A stretch of 64,000 nt of DNA from Planctomycetota bacterium (GTDB lineage Bacteria > Planctomycetota > Phycisphaerae > Phycisphaerales > Phycisphaeraceae). The stretch is from assembly GCA_024279275.1 (NCBI GenBank), contig JAJRRS010000152.1, positions 1 to 64,000 of the forward strand. Reading direction: 5' to 3'. Every line of letters begins with the position of its first letter. The first letter of the stretch is position 1. The notes under the pieces were generated by a model that did not search any database, was not told the DNA's origin, and saw only the letters and a list, made by a program, of their open reading frames with translations. The position numbers and the translations under genes are program-made. Shown here one piece after another: positions 1 through 10,392 of this stretch.

Positions 1-222
1 CTACAGGTCTTGAGCGTCTCGCTATTCGAGAAAACCCCGTTAATACAGGTGTTTTCACGCCCGGGCGGCATAACTCAAACCGACTCATTCGCTAACCAGT
101 TGGTATTATTCGACTAACGTTGGGACAGTAGTGATAGACAATATAAACAGACACCGGAATCTATATTTTGTTTTTTGATGTATGGCGACACTTGCCAACA
201 CCACCCCGCCACCCCATCCCCC

Positions 223-1590
223 CTACAACAACAACGTCGCAAAGAACAGCACAATCGAAAAACTAAACAGATCCACCACCGTCGTCACCACCGGCCCCGA
301 CGCCATCGCCGGGTCCAGGCCCAGCGACCGCAGCACCAACGGCACCGTCCCCCCCACTGTCTTGGCGATAAAGATTACAATCGGCACCGACCCGCCAACC
401 ACCAGCCCCAGGTAAAAATCCTGCTGCCAGACCCAAATAATCACCAGCAGCAGCACCCCAAGCACCGCACCCGCCACCAGCGACAGCACCGCCTCCTTGA
501 TAAATACCTGCATGAAGTCGCCGGGCATAATCAGCCCCAACGACACTTCACGCAGCGACACGCCCACCGCCTGATTCCCGCCACTGCCACAAAGCCCCGC
601 CACCACCGGCAAGAACATCGCCAACTCCGGATGCTGCGCTACCGTCTCCAGGAACAAATGAATCACACTCGCCGAGAATAGCAACAACACCATGATCGGA
701 AGCAAGAATACCAGCCGCCTAAGTAGCCGCGAGATCATCGGCATCGAACGGAACTCTTCGCCGGTAATAATACCCGCAACCATCAACAGATCTTCGTTCG
801 CCGAATCGCTCAATGCTTCCTGCACCGCCGCACGCTGCACCACCCCGACCAGCCGACCGTCGACATCCACCACCGGGACCGCGGAAAAGTCCACGCGATC
901 AAACAGCCCCTCCAAATCCTCCAACGCCGCATCCACCGCCACGCTCTTAGGCTTCTTGATCTTCAGATCAATCAGCTTCCGCCCAGCCGGCGCCATCACC
1001 AGGCTACGCATCGTGACCAAACCAATAAACTTCTTCGCCGCATCGATCAGGTAAGCAAACCGCACCTCGTATTCGTCATACTCATCCGCATTCGCACGCA
1101 GGTCAGCGATCACCGCATCCACATCCTGGTCTTCCCGATACGCCAGATACTCGGTAATCATCAGCCCCCCAGCCGTGTCTTCGTCGTATTGCAACCGGTG
1201 CCGGGCGTCCGCCGCCTCTTCCGGATCCATCTCTTCAAGAATCGCCTGAGCATCTTCATCGTCCAACTCCGCCAGCACGTCCGTCTGCTCGTCGCTGTCC
1301 ATCTCATCCACGATCGCCGCAGCCTCGCTAGGCTCGAGCTGCTCGATCATGTCCGCCGCGTGTTCATCGACGAAGTGCTCCATCAGGTCGGCCGCAAGGT
1401 CCGAGTGCTCCGCTGACAACAGCGACAACATCCGCGTCCGACGATCCTCATCCAGATGGCTGATCGTGTACGTCGTGTCCTCCGGCGGCAACAGTTGCAA
1501 AAAAGCCGCCAGGTGCTCAGCAATACCTGTGTCAATCACCTGCGCAAGCTGTTGCGTCGCGTCCATCTCGATGTCAGGATCAAAGCTCAT
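223..1590 (-). CDS. mgtE: Magnesium transporter MgtE (N domain, CBS pair, C-terminal TM domain)
   Basis: 455 aa ORF; MgtE_N-like acidic repeats, CBS region, TM segment with GLCGSGGNQAVGVSLREVSLG. Confidence 0.95.
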   Translation of the reverse strand: MSFDPDIEMDATQQLAQVIDTGIAEHLAAFLQLLPPEDTTYTISHLDEDRRTRMLSLLSAEHSDLAADLMEHFVDEHAADMIEQLEPSEAAAIVDEMDSDEQTDVLAELDDEDAQAILEEMDPEEAADARHRLQYDEDTAGGLMITEYLAYREDQDVDAVIADLRANADEYDEYEVRFAYLIDAAKKFIGLVTMRSLVMAPAGRKLIDLKIKKPKSVAVDAALEDLEGLFDRVDFSAVPVVDVDGRLVGVVQRAAVQEALSDSANEDLLMVAGIITGEEFRSMPMISRLLRRLVFLLPIMVLLLFSASVIHLFLETVAQHPELAMFLPVVAGLCGSGGNQAVGVSLREVSLGLIMPGDFMQVFIKEAVLSLVAGAVLGVLLLVIIWVWQQDFYLGLVVGGSVPIVIFIAKTVGGTVPLVLRSLGLDPAMASGPVVTTVVDLFSFSIVLFFATLLL

Positions 1591-1635
1591 CCACAGCCTC
1601 CGTCACAAGGGCCAGCCAAATCCGACCCGCCAATC

Positions 1636-2421
1636 TCATCCGATATGCTCACACCAACGCGGCAACTGCTCCGTATCCGTCACGTCGTGTTCCAACGGCG
1701 TCAGCGTAATATAACCGTCAAACAGCGCCGCCACGTCCGTGCCCGGCTCACGCTTGCGGAACGTCATCGCATTGCACGTCTGGTAGTGAAACGACCCGTC
1801 ATCCGCCGGCGTAATCTCGTACTTATCCACCATCGAACTCGTTGAAATCGGTGCCGCCGTCATACCCTTGGGTTCGGCCCCATCATCCAGTACCGGGATA
1901 TTGATATTCATCACCGTGTGAGGCGTCATCGGCCCATCCAACACCCGGCGGATCGCTTCACCCGCGTGCTTCGCCGACGCCTCCCATCGGATGTCGTCCC
2001 AGTCCCCGATGTGTTGACTCACCGCAATCGCAGGCAACCCCATAAACGCCGCCTCACGCGCCGCACCCACCGTCCCGGAATAAATCACATTCACCCCGAC
2101 ATTCGCCCCCGCATTGATCCCACTAATTACCAGATCAATCGGCTCAGGCACCAGGTGCGCAATCGCCAGCTTCACACAATCCGCCGGCCTCGCATCCACA
2201 CTCGTCGCAACCACCCCGGCCCCATCCCCAACCCGGGGGGGGCCAAACCCGCAATAGCTCGCCACACGGATCGGTCGATGAAACGTCACCGCATGGCTCG
2301 TCGCCGACTGCACCTTCAACGGCGCAACCACATGCACCTCGCCCAGCCCCTCGATCGCCTCATAAAGCGCCGCCAACCCAGGTGCCTCGATACCATCATC
2401 ATTCGTCAAAAGAATTCGCAT
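1636..2421 (-). CDS. surE: 5'/3'-nucleotidase SurE
   Basis: Starts MRILLTNDDGIEAPGLAAL; VISGINAGANVGVNVIYSGTVGAAREA motif. Confidence 0.96.
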   Translation of the reverse strand: MRILLTNDDGIEAPGLAALYEAIEGLGEVHVVAPLKVQSATSHAVTFHRPIRVASYCGFGPPRVGDGAGVVATSVDARPADCVKLAIAHLVPEPIDLVISGINAGANVGVNVIYSGTVGAAREAAFMGLPAIAVSQHIGDWDDIRWEASAKHAGEAIRRVLDGPMTPHTVMNINIPVLDDGAEPKGMTAAPISTSSMVDKYEITPADDGSFHYQTCNAMTFRKREPGTDVAALFDGYITLTPLEHDVTDTEQLPRWCEHIG

Positions 2422-2487
2422 GGATCGGATTGTACCGACCCCCGCCTTGCCGCGTGTGATGATTCACAAACACCCGCCCCCATCTGT

Positions 2488-2518
2488 AAAAAAGGCCGAC
2501 CCATCACGGGTCGGCCTT
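2488..2518 (-). terminator. Rho-independent terminator downstream of the ribosomal operon
   Basis: On minus strand GGCCGACCC-gtgat-GGGTCGGCC followed by TTTTTT; 9 bp perfect stem after rplQ. Confidence 0.85.
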
Positions 2519-2555
2519 AACGATCTTAATTTATCTCACACCTTCGCAGACGTGC

Positions 2556-3194
2556 TTATTCCGACTTTTCTTCGCTGGCTTCGGGCTGTCCTTCGGCCTG
2601 TGCCTCCTCGACAGGTGCCGTGGCGGCCTCCTTGGCCGGTGCCTCAGGCTCGGCAACCGCTGTGGCCGCTCCACCCTTACGCAGCGAAGCAGCACGTTCC
2701 ATACGCCTGTTCGCCTTGTCACGCCGACGCGAGTACCGGCCGGAAACCTGTGGCCCACCCTCGTCATCCCCGCCGACCAGTTGCAGTACGCACAACGACG
2801 AACCATCGCCGATACGGTGCTTGGTCAGCTTGATGATACGCGTGTACCCACCGGTGCGGTCGGCATACTTAGGAGCGATCTCGTCGAACAGGGTCTTGAC
2901 GACCTTAGGCCCGCTGACAACTTCGCCGTACTTGTTACGCTTGATCGCGGGGTCGTCTTCGCCCTTGATCATGATCTGGTCGCCGATCATCTTGATGACG
3001 CGACGCCTGCTGGCGAGGTCGCCCTTCTTCGCGGCACTGATCAACTTCTCAACGAAGGGCTTTAGACTCTTCGCTTTGGGAATCGTCGTAGTGATCTGGC
3101 CGTGGGTGAACAGGGCAATAGCCATGTTGCGCCACAGTGCGATCCGGTGATTGGTATGGCGACCCAGCTTACGGCCATAAACTCTATGTCTCAT
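2556..3194 (-). CDS. rplQ: 50S ribosomal protein L17 with acidic C-terminal tail
   Basis: MRHRVYGRKLGRHTNHRIALWRNMA...; Ala/Glu/Pro-rich tail. Confidence 0.96.
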   Translation of the reverse strand: MRHRVYGRKLGRHTNHRIALWRNMAIALFTHGQITTTIPKAKSLKPFVEKLISAAKKGDLASRRRVIKMIGDQIMIKGEDDPAIKRNKYGEVVSGPKVVKTLFDEIAPKYADRTGGYTRIIKLTKHRIGDGSSLCVLQLVGGDDEGGPQVSGRYSRRRDKANRRMERAASLRKGGAATAVAEPEAPAKEAATAPVEEAQAEGQPEASEEKSE

Positions 3195-3351
3195 CGCTAA
3201 ACTCCTTTATTGACTGCCGAACGGGTGAGACGCCGTCCGGCGATGCCACTCCCGCCTGACGTATAAATACGCGGCGAGGCAATTAGATCCCACGCGGGAC
3301 CGGGGCGTGATGGCCCCAAAAACCAACCGGGACAAGCCCGGTGTGATTGAC

Positions 3352-4362
3352 TTACGGTGCGCTGCTACCAGCAGCCTGAACCTCCGCGGGCAGTTCCATG
3401 CCCAGGCTCAGGCCCATATCCGTCAGCTTACGCTTCACTTCACGCAGCGATGTCTTGCCGAAGCTGCGGACCTTCAAGAGGTCCGCCTCGGTGTGTACGA
3501 CCAATTCCGCCACGGTCGCGATCTCCGCCGTCTCCAGGCAGTTGTTCGCACGCACCGACAGGTCCAGATCGTTGAGGTTCATCTTGAACTTGCGGATCTG
3601 CTCCTCATCGACACGGGCGGCAGCGGCAGCGGTCTCGCTGGCGGTTGCTTCACCCAGCTCGAAATACTGCACGAACGGGTTGAGGTGCTTGCGGAGGATC
3701 TTGGCAGCCTCGACCAGCGCCATCTCCGGCGTGACCGTGCCGTTGGTCCAGATCTCCAGCGTCAACTTATCGTAGTTGGTCTTCTGACCGACCCGGGTGT
3801 CTTCCACCTTGTAACGCACGCGGGTGACTGGCGAGAAGATCGCATCAACCGGGATCAGCCCGATCTCTTGCTCGCCGGTGCTCACATAATATTCACTGGC
3901 CGGGACATACCCACGACCCTTCTCGACGTGGAACTCGATGTCGAAATCGACCTGCTTGGTCAGCGTCGCCAGGATCAGATCCTTGGTATGGATCGTGATG
4001 GAGGTGTCAGCCTCGATCAGATCACAGGTGACTTCGCCGGGGCCTTCCGCCTGGAGCCGCATGGTCTTGGACTCTTCCGAGTCCAGCGAGACAACGATAT
4101 TCTTGATGTTCAGGAGGATGTCGGTCGCATCTTCCTGCACGCCGTCGAGGCTGGTGAACTCGTGCTGAGCGCCCTTGATCTTGATTGCCGAGATCGCCGC
4201 GCCTTCAAGGCTCGACAGCAGGATGCGCCGGATGCTGTTCCCGACCGTCGTGCCGAAGCCACGCTCAAACGGCTCGACAGTGAACCTGCCGTACGTCTCG
4301 GTGTTCTCTGAGTCGGCAATAACACGGTGGGGAAGCTCTAATCCACGCCATCTGATTCTCAT
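3352..4362 (-). CDS. rpoA: DNA-directed RNA polymerase subunit alpha
   Basis: MRIRWRGLELPHRV...FTVEPFERGFGTTVGNSIRRILLSSLEGAAI; alpha-CTD at end; ORF extends to 4410. Confidence 0.97.
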   Translation of the reverse strand: MRIRWRGLELPHRVIADSENTETYGRFTVEPFERGFGTTVGNSIRRILLSSLEGAAISAIKIKGAQHEFTSLDGVQEDATDILLNIKNIVVSLDSEESKTMRLQAEGPGEVTCDLIEADTSITIHTKDLILATLTKQVDFDIEFHVEKGRGYVPASEYYVSTGEQEIGLIPVDAIFSPVTRVRYKVEDTRVGQKTNYDKLTLEIWTNGTVTPEMALVEAAKILRKHLNPFVQYFELGEATASETAAAAARVDEEQIRKFKMNLNDLDLSVRANNCLETAEIATVAELVVHTEADLLKVRSFGKTSLREVKRKLTDMGLSLGMELPAEVQAAGSSAP

Positions 4363-4553
4363 GATAATCTCCAAATCATCCCAGCAGCCCTTAGTGAGGG
4401 AAACGCCCAAGGCTTATCGCATGCCGGCCCGCTGCTGGACGGGGCGACGGCTTCTGTTTCCTGGGCGGAAGTAAACTGATTGAATACACAACACGCCGGT
4501 CGGTTCCAACCCCAACGGGGCGGGGTCATTAACCGGGGGTGCCAACCCGGGGG

Positions 4554-4931
4554 TCACACGCGGCGACGCTTGCGGGGCCGACATCCGTTGTGCGGGATCG
4601 GAGTGTGGTCTTCGACGGCCGTGATCTTGATGCCGTTGGCCTGCAGCCCGGTGACCGCCGACTCACGGCCCGACCCTGCACCGCGGATCCTGACCTCAAC
4701 CTCCCGGATACCAAACTTCTTCGCAGCCGCCGCAGCCTCTTCGGCCGCACGGGTCGCCGCGAACGGGGTACTCTTGCGTGATCCCTTGAAACCGGCGCTG
4801 CCGGCCGACGCCTGGCAGAGGGTCTCACCGTTCACGTCGGTGATCGTGATCAGGGTGTTGTTGAATGACGCCTTGATGTGGGCGATGCCCCGGTTGACGT
4901 TCTTGCGGATCTTCTTGGTCTTCTTGGCCAT
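4554..4931 (-). CDS. rpsK: 30S ribosomal protein S11
   Basis: [22 protein letters not shown]...[11 protein letters not shown]. Confidence 0.97.
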   Translation of the reverse strand: MAKKTKKIRKNVNRGIAHIKASFNNTLITITDVNGETLCQASAGSAGFKGSRKSTPFAATRAAEEAAAAAKKFGIREVEVRIRGAGSGRESAVTGLQANGIKITAVEDHTPIPHNGCRPRKRRRV

Positions 4932-5154
4932 GTCTTTTCCTCGAAGTTCGTGGCGTTGCCGGCTTTCCCGATTTCAGGCGGGCGGGCAACTGGCTTCGGA
5001 TGTCTTGTGCGGGCACGCGCCCAACACTTATTCTTAATTGAGGCTGCCTTCGGGTGAAGGGTTCGCCATCTTGAGTCGTCGTGATGCGTCGCCAAGCGGC
5101 GACGGTTAAACGATGCTGCGCAATCCACGGCAAGGCCGTGAGTCGCACAGGGTG

Positions 5155-5538
5155 CTACTTCATACCCTTGACCGACTTCTTGCCGGCAACGGTACGCTTA
5201 CGGCCCTTACGGGTACGGGCGTTGGTCTGGGTCCGCTGACCACGCACGGGCAACCCACGGCGGTGGCGGTCGCCACGGTACGAGCGGATATCACGAAGCC
5301 GATTGATGTTCTGGGTAACCTGACGACGCAGGGCACCCTCGATCACCAGCTTCTCTTCGATGATCCCGCCGACCTGCGCGAGTTGATCTTCCGTCAGGGT
5401 ATTGGCACGGGCCTGACCATCCAGGCTGGCCTCCTTGACGATGTCTTCCGCGATCTTCGGACCGATGCCGTAGATGTAACGCAGTGCGATACGGATGGGC
5501 TTGTTGTCCGGGATGTCTACACCAGAGATACGGGGCAT
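5155..5538 (-). CDS. rpsM: 30S ribosomal protein S13
   Basis: MPRISGVDIPDNKPIRIALRYIYGIG...RGQRTQTNARTRKG. Confidence 0.97.
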   Translation of the reverse strand: MPRISGVDIPDNKPIRIALRYIYGIGPKIAEDIVKEASLDGQARANTLTEDQLAQVGGIIEEKLVIEGALRRQVTQNINRLRDIRSYRGDRHRRGLPVRGQRTQTNARTRKGRKRTVAGKKSVKGMK

Positions 5539-5653
5539 GGTTCGTTCCGAGGTTGGGGGCTGGGTTCTTGTCTACTAGGGATCAGGGTCGCTATACGGGT
5601 CAGGGCGGGCCATTATAGCCTTAATGAACATCGGACCAAAGCCCGATCTCCGC

Positions 5654-5767
5654 TCATCCCTGCCGTTGCTTGTGCTTGGGGTTGGTGCAGATCACACGCA
5701 CGACGCCTTTACGCCGGACGACTTTGCAATTCTCACATATTCGTTTGACGCTGCTTCGTACTTTCAT
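5654..5767 (-). CDS. rpmJ: 50S ribosomal protein L36 (C+ zinc-ribbon form), absent from the supplied ORF track
   Basis: Hand translation: [37 protein letters not shown] (37 aa), conserved C-x2-C...C...H. Confidence 0.97.
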   Translation of the reverse strand: MKVRSSVKRICENCKVVRRKGVVRVICTNPKHKQRQG

Positions 5768-5891
5768 GATCGTGCCTTCCTATTCCAATTCCCCCAGCGG
5801 TTCCAGGGGAGTATTTCAATTCTCTATGTATCGACCCGGTGTTATCCGGGGGGGTTATCCGGGGGCCGGGGTGTTATCTGGGGGCCGGGGG

Positions 5892-6107
5892 TCAGTGCCG
5901 GTATGTAATTCGGCCCTTGGTCAGGTCATACGGACTCAGCTCCACCGTCACGCGGTCCCCGGGGAGGATGCGGATATAAAACTTACGCATCTTCCCGGAG
6001 ATGTGGGCGATCATCTCGTGATCGTTTTCGAGCTTCACCCTGAACATCGCGTTGGGCAGTGCGTCGATCACTTCGCCTTCAAACTGGAGTTTATCTTCTT
6101 TAGCCAC
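5892..6107 (-). CDS. infA: Translation initiation factor IF-1
   Basis: 71 aa; [61 protein letters not shown]. Confidence 0.97.
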   Translation of the reverse strand: MAKEDKLQFEGEVIDALPNAMFRVKLENDHEMIAHISGKMRKFYIRILPGDRVTVELSPYDLTKGRITYRH

Positions 6108-6179
6108 TGACTCTCTTTTGCTTGTTCGTTGCTATCCCGGTTACTTACCGGCCAGCCCGCCTTAGCGAACCCTTTTATT

Positions 6180-6953
6180 TTACCGTCCATCCGTCAACAC
6201 ATCCGCACCGTCTTTGGTCACCGCCACCGTGTGCTCGTAGTGAGCCGACGGCTTGCGGTCCACCGTCACAACGGTCCAACCGTCGCGTAGGGTCCGCACC
6301 TCGTACGAACCCAAGTTGCACATCGGCTCGATCGCCAGCACGACGCCCTCCCGAAGCTCGATATCGTTCCCGAGCAGCTCTCGGCTAACGAAGTTCGGCA
6401 CCTGCGGGGGTTCGTGCATCTTCGACCCGATCCCGTGGCCCACGAACTGCCGCACGACACTCATGCCCTGCGACTCCGCGTAACCCTGCATCAACCTGGC
6501 GACCTGGCTCCACTTCTTGCCAGGCCGAATATTTTCTATCGCTATCCCGAGCACCCGCTCGGTCACTTCACACAGCTTGCGGGTCGCCGGCTCAACATCC
6601 CCTACCAGGATCGTCGTCGCCGCGTCACCGCACCACCCGTCAAACTCGACACCGCAATCGACACCGACGATGTCGCCGTCCTTAATCACCCGATCGCCCG
6701 CGATCCCGTGAACGACCTGCTCGTTCACACTGATGCACAGGTTCGCAGGAAACGGCGTCGGCCCGGGGTAGCCCTTGAACAACCCCTTGCCACCGGCCTC
6801 GGCTATCACCGAAGCACCCGCGTCGTCGATCTCCCGGGTTGTCACCCCCGGCTTACATATCTCACGGCAACGCCGATGGACCTTCTGGACGATACGCCCA
6901 GCGATCCGCATCTTCTCAATCTCTTCTCGCGTCTTCCGCTTTATTTTTGTCAC
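6180..6953 (-). CDS. map: Methionine aminopeptidase type I
   Basis: NEQVVHGI, VDCGVEFDGWCGDAATT, GHGIGSKMHEPPQVPN motifs. Confidence 0.97.
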   Translation of the reverse strand: MTKIKRKTREEIEKMRIAGRIVQKVHRRCREICKPGVTTREIDDAGASVIAEAGGKGLFKGYPGPTPFPANLCISVNEQVVHGIAGDRVIKDGDIVGVDCGVEFDGWCGDAATTILVGDVEPATRKLCEVTERVLGIAIENIRPGKKWSQVARLMQGYAESQGMSVVRQFVGHGIGSKMHEPPQVPNFVSRELLGNDIELREGVVLAIEPMCNLGSYEVRTLRDGWTVVTVDRKPSAHYEHTVAVTKDGADVLTDGR

Positions 6954-7063
6954 TTTGGCTTGGAACCGGTTCGCTCAAAATCGTTCGTTCTACCCCAAGC
7001 CGCAGTGAGTCGCTTATCGTATCACGGCTCCCAAGGCCTGACAAATATCTTCCGCCACGGGGT

Positions 7064-8482
7064 TTATGCCGTACCCCGAGGTCCGCGAATCTTCGGCCCC
7101 TTACCCCCGCCCGACGACAGGAACCCCTGGTAATTCCGCATCAAAAGACTCGCCTCGATCCGCTGAACAAAGTCCAACATCACGCTGACCACGATCAGAA
7201 GCCCCGTACCACCAAGGTATTGCGTCACCTTGAAGTCGATTCCAAATGCCCCGTTCACGATTGAAGGCACCACCGCGATCAACGCCAGGAACCCTGCCCC
7301 GACATAGGTGATCCGCTCCATCACGGTTTCCAGGTAGTCCGCCGTCCTGGGACCCGGACGCAGCCCCGGGATGAAGCTGCCGTGGTCCCGAAGCTGGGTC
7401 GCCATCTCCTTGGGCTGGAACTGCACCGTCGTCCAGAAGTACGCGAAGAAGTAGATCAGCCCGATATACACCACCGTGTACAGGTAGCCGTTGAACCCAA
7501 AATTCACATTCAGGAAATTCACCGTGCCGTACATAAAGTTGTACAACCCCGACGTATCCTCGCTCGGCAGATCCGTCATCGACGAGTCCAGATAACTAAT
7601 CAACATCGACGGGATGATCATCAACGAACTCGCGAAGATGATCGGCATCACACCGCCGTGATTCACACGCAACGGCAGGTAACTTCGCTGCCCGCCATAA
7701 ACCCGCCGACCGCGCGTGTGCTTGGCCTGCTGGATCGGGATACGACGCTGCCCCTGCGTGATCACGATCGACCCGGCAACCACCGTCACAAACGCCACCA
7801 CCAGGAAAATCACCGTCATCGGCGTGTATTTCGCGTCCGGGCTGTTGACCTCGAACCCACTAATGATGTCACCGATCGCGTTGGGCATCCCCGCAACAAT
7901 ACCCGCCGTAATAATCAACGAGATACCGTTGCCGATCCCGTACTTGTCGATCTGCTCGCCAAGCCACATCAGGAACACCGTCCCGCTGGTCAAAGCCGTC
8001 ACACCGCACGCCCAGAACAGGAATGTGTTCTGATATTTCGGGTAAACAACCGACGTCTCGCCGGACTGGAAAAACTTCAGGTAAACAACCGACTGGACCA
8101 GGCAGAGCAAAACCGTTGCGTACCGCGTGTATTCCTGCACCTTCTGCCGGCCGGCAGGGCCTTCTTTATTCAACGCCTTGAGCGGCTCGTACACCGTCCC
8201 AAGCAACTGAAAAATAATCGCCGCCGAAATATACGGCATGATCCCCAGCCCAAACACCGTGGACTGCGTCAACGAACCACCCGTGAAAATACTCACATAA
8301 TCAAGGATATTCCCCGTCGCCCCGCCGCTCTGCTTCTCCGCCCAGGACTTCATCGCCACCTGGCTGATACCCGCCAGCGGGATAAAGTACCCAATCCTGT
8401 AGATGCACAGCATCCCAAGCGTGAAGAATATCTTGTTGCGTAGCTCAGAGATCCGGAAGATGTTCAGAAACGCTTGGAGCAT
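7064..8482 (-). CDS. secY: Preprotein translocase subunit SecY
   Basis: MLQAFLNIFRISELRNKIFFTLGMLCIYRIGYFIPLAGI; multi-TM; ORF extends to 8515. Confidence 0.97.
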   Translation of the reverse strand: MLQAFLNIFRISELRNKIFFTLGMLCIYRIGYFIPLAGISQVAMKSWAEKQSGGATGNILDYVSIFTGGSLTQSTVFGLGIMPYISAAIIFQLLGTVYEPLKALNKEGPAGRQKVQEYTRYATVLLCLVQSVVYLKFFQSGETSVVYPKYQNTFLFWACGVTALTSGTVFLMWLGEQIDKYGIGNGISLIITAGIVAGMPNAIGDIISGFEVNSPDAKYTPMTVIFLVVAFVTVVAGSIVITQGQRRIPIQQAKHTRGRRVYGGQRSYLPLRVNHGGVMPIIFASSLMIIPSMLISYLDSSMTDLPSEDTSGLYNFMYGTVNFLNVNFGFNGYLYTVVYIGLIYFFAYFWTTVQFQPKEMATQLRDHGSFIPGLRPGPRTADYLETVMERITYVGAGFLALIAVVPSIVNGAFGIDFKVTQYLGGTGLLIVVSVMLDFVQRIEASLLMRNYQGFLSSGGGKGPKIRGPRGTA

Positions 8483-8547
8483 GTTTACCCTACATAAAGC
8501 CGTGGATACATCCACAGTCCGTTATCCGCAGCCTCAAAAAACCTATC

Positions 8548-9003
8548 TCACTTAGCGATAGTCGCAGAGCCACCAGCTTTATTGATCTTTTCTTCTGCAG
8601 ACTTCGAGAACGACGCCGCAGTGATCGATAGCTTCTTGGTGATCTCACCCTTGCCAAGCACCTTCACAGGCAGCTTGTCGTCGCGGATCAACCCGACCTT
8701 CACCAACATCTGGGCGTTCACCTCAGCCCCGTCGTCAAACCGGGCGTCCAAAGCGCTGATGTTTACCACCGAACACTGCTTCTTAAACAGCACGTTGGAA
8801 AAACCACGCTTGGCGACACGCCTGAACAACGGCGTCTGACCGCCTTCTCGGCTGGCGCGGATCGAACCGGTCGCACCCGAGCGGGAGCCGGCACCGTTGT
8901 GCCCACGCCCACAGGTCTTGCCCGAGCCGGAGCCTGGACCACGACCGACACGCTTACGCTTCTTATGTTTGCCCACCTTTACGGTGACTTCATGAATCAT
9001 CAT
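8548..9003 (-). CDS. rplO: 50S ribosomal protein L15
   Basis: KRKRVGRGPGSGSGKTCGRGHNGAGSRSG. Confidence 0.96.
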   Translation of the reverse strand: MMIHEVTVKVGKHKKRKRVGRGPGSGSGKTCGRGHNGAGSRSGATGSIRASREGGQTPLFRRVAKRGFSNVLFKKQCSVVNISALDARFDDGAEVNAQMLVKVGLIRDDKLPVKVLGKGEITKKLSITAASFSKSAEEKINKAGGSATIAK

Positions 9004-9053
9004 CGCTCAGACACTCCTAATCACTCGGCGAGGTTACGCCGGGGTGTCGCTTA

Positions 9054-9989
9054 TTACTCTTGGGTCTTTTCAGCTTCTGGGGCTTTGTCTTCCGAGCCAG
9101 CGGCTTCGGGAGCTGTCGCCTCCGGAGCCTTGACTTCCGGTGTTGCTTCCGGGGTTACTTCCGGGGTTACTTCCGGGGTTGTTGTCACGGGGGCATCAAC
9201 CACAGCCTCTGTCACGGGCTTATCTTCAACCGGTGCGCCGTCTTTCGCTTCCGCCGCAGCCTCGGCCTCAACCGCCTTAGGCTTGGGCTTAGGCTTTGGC
9301 TTGATCTGGGTAACGGTCGCGGTCACACCCTTGCCCCCTGGTGTGCTCTCGCTACGTCGGCCACCCTTGCGACCGCCACGCTTGCCGCCACGACCACCCT
9401 CGTTTTCATCCTTCACAGGTGCAGCCGCCTGCTTCGGTCCAGAACTTGTCGCGGTCGTGTACCGCTTACCCAGTGCGATCATCTCTTCCACTTCCGTGGA
9501 TTCGATCTCAACACCACGGTAGCTGGCGACCTGTTCCTTGGTCCGCAGCCGCGTCAGCCCGTCGAGCACCGCCTTGCTGAGGTTCTTCTTATTCGTAGAG
9601 CCATACGCCTTGGTCAGGCAATCCTGCACGCCAACCATCTCCAGCACAGCGCGGGCTGTGCCGCCTGCGATAACACCCGTACCAGGTGAAGCCGGGATCA
9701 ACCGAATCATCGAAGCGCCAAAACGCCCCTCGATCTGGTGCGGCAGCGTACCGTCCTTTAGCTCGATCTTGACCAGGTTCTTACGCGCCGCCTTCTGAGC
9801 CTTCTCAATAGCGACCGGCACGCCCCGACCCTTGCCGTAGCCGATCCCAACGCTCCCGCGACGATCGCCTACAACGACCAGAGCCGCGAAGCTGAATCGA
9901 CGACCACCCTTAACCACCGTCGCCGTTCGGAAAATTCCGACCGTGGTAGATTCCAATGCTTGTGTGCTGTCTTCAAGTAATTCCGGCAT
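9054..9989 (-). CDS. rpsE: 30S ribosomal protein S5 with long acidic/Pro-rich C-terminal extension
   Basis: Core VVKGGRRFSFAALVVVGDRRGSVGIGYGKG...; tail with TPEV repeats. Confidence 0.95.
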   Translation of the reverse strand: MPELLEDSTQALESTTVGIFRTATVVKGGRRFSFAALVVVGDRRGSVGIGYGKGRGVPVAIEKAQKAARKNLVKIELKDGTLPHQIEGRFGASMIRLIPASPGTGVIAGGTARAVLEMVGVQDCLTKAYGSTNKKNLSKAVLDGLTRLRTKEQVASYRGVEIESTEVEEMIALGKRYTTATSSGPKQAAAPVKDENEGGRGGKRGGRKGGRRSESTPGGKGVTATVTQIKPKPKPKPKAVEAEAAAEAKDGAPVEDKPVTEAVVDAPVTTTPEVTPEVTPEATPEVKAPEATAPEAAGSEDKAPEAEKTQE

Positions 9990-10041
9990 GTTGTTCCTCT
10001 AAACGTAACCCGTGGCCGAAGGCACACGGAGATGAGCCTGG

Positions 10042-10392
10042 TTACAGCCCAAGGCCGCCCTCGCGAGCGGCATCGGCCAGGGCCTTCACCCTGCCGTGAT
10101 ATCGAAAACCGTTGCGGTCAAAAGACACTTGGCTGATCCCAGCATCCTTCGCCTTCTGAGCAATCTGCTTGCCGACCTCGACCGCAGCGGCGATGTTCCC
10201 GCCACCGTCCGCCTTGATGGTGCTGGCCGACGCCAGTGTCTTGCCATCCAAGTCGTCGATGATCTGCGCGTAAATGTGGTTCAGGCTGCGAAACACCGTC
10301 AGGCGAGGGCGATCGGGAGTACCCGTCACACGCTTGCGAATACCGGTCTTGCGGCGGCTTCGACGCACAGCCTTGAGTTTGTGTTTATCCAT
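10042..10392 (-). CDS. rplR: 50S ribosomal protein L18
   Basis: [20 protein letters not shown]...[26 protein letters not shown]. Confidence 0.97.
   Translation of the reverse strand: MDKHKLKAVRRSRRKTGIRKRVTGTPDRPRLTVFRSLNHIYAQIIDDLDGKTLASASTIKADGGGNIAAAVEVGKQIAQKAKDAGISQVSFDRNGFRYHGRVKALADAAREGGLGL

Noticed and set aside
3307-4311. 334 aa plus-strand ORF antisense to rpoA
   Set aside because: Shadow frame of rpoA; composition artefact.
7382-8443. 353 aa plus-strand ORF antisense to secY
   Set aside because: Arg/His/Gln-rich shadow translation of SecY codons.
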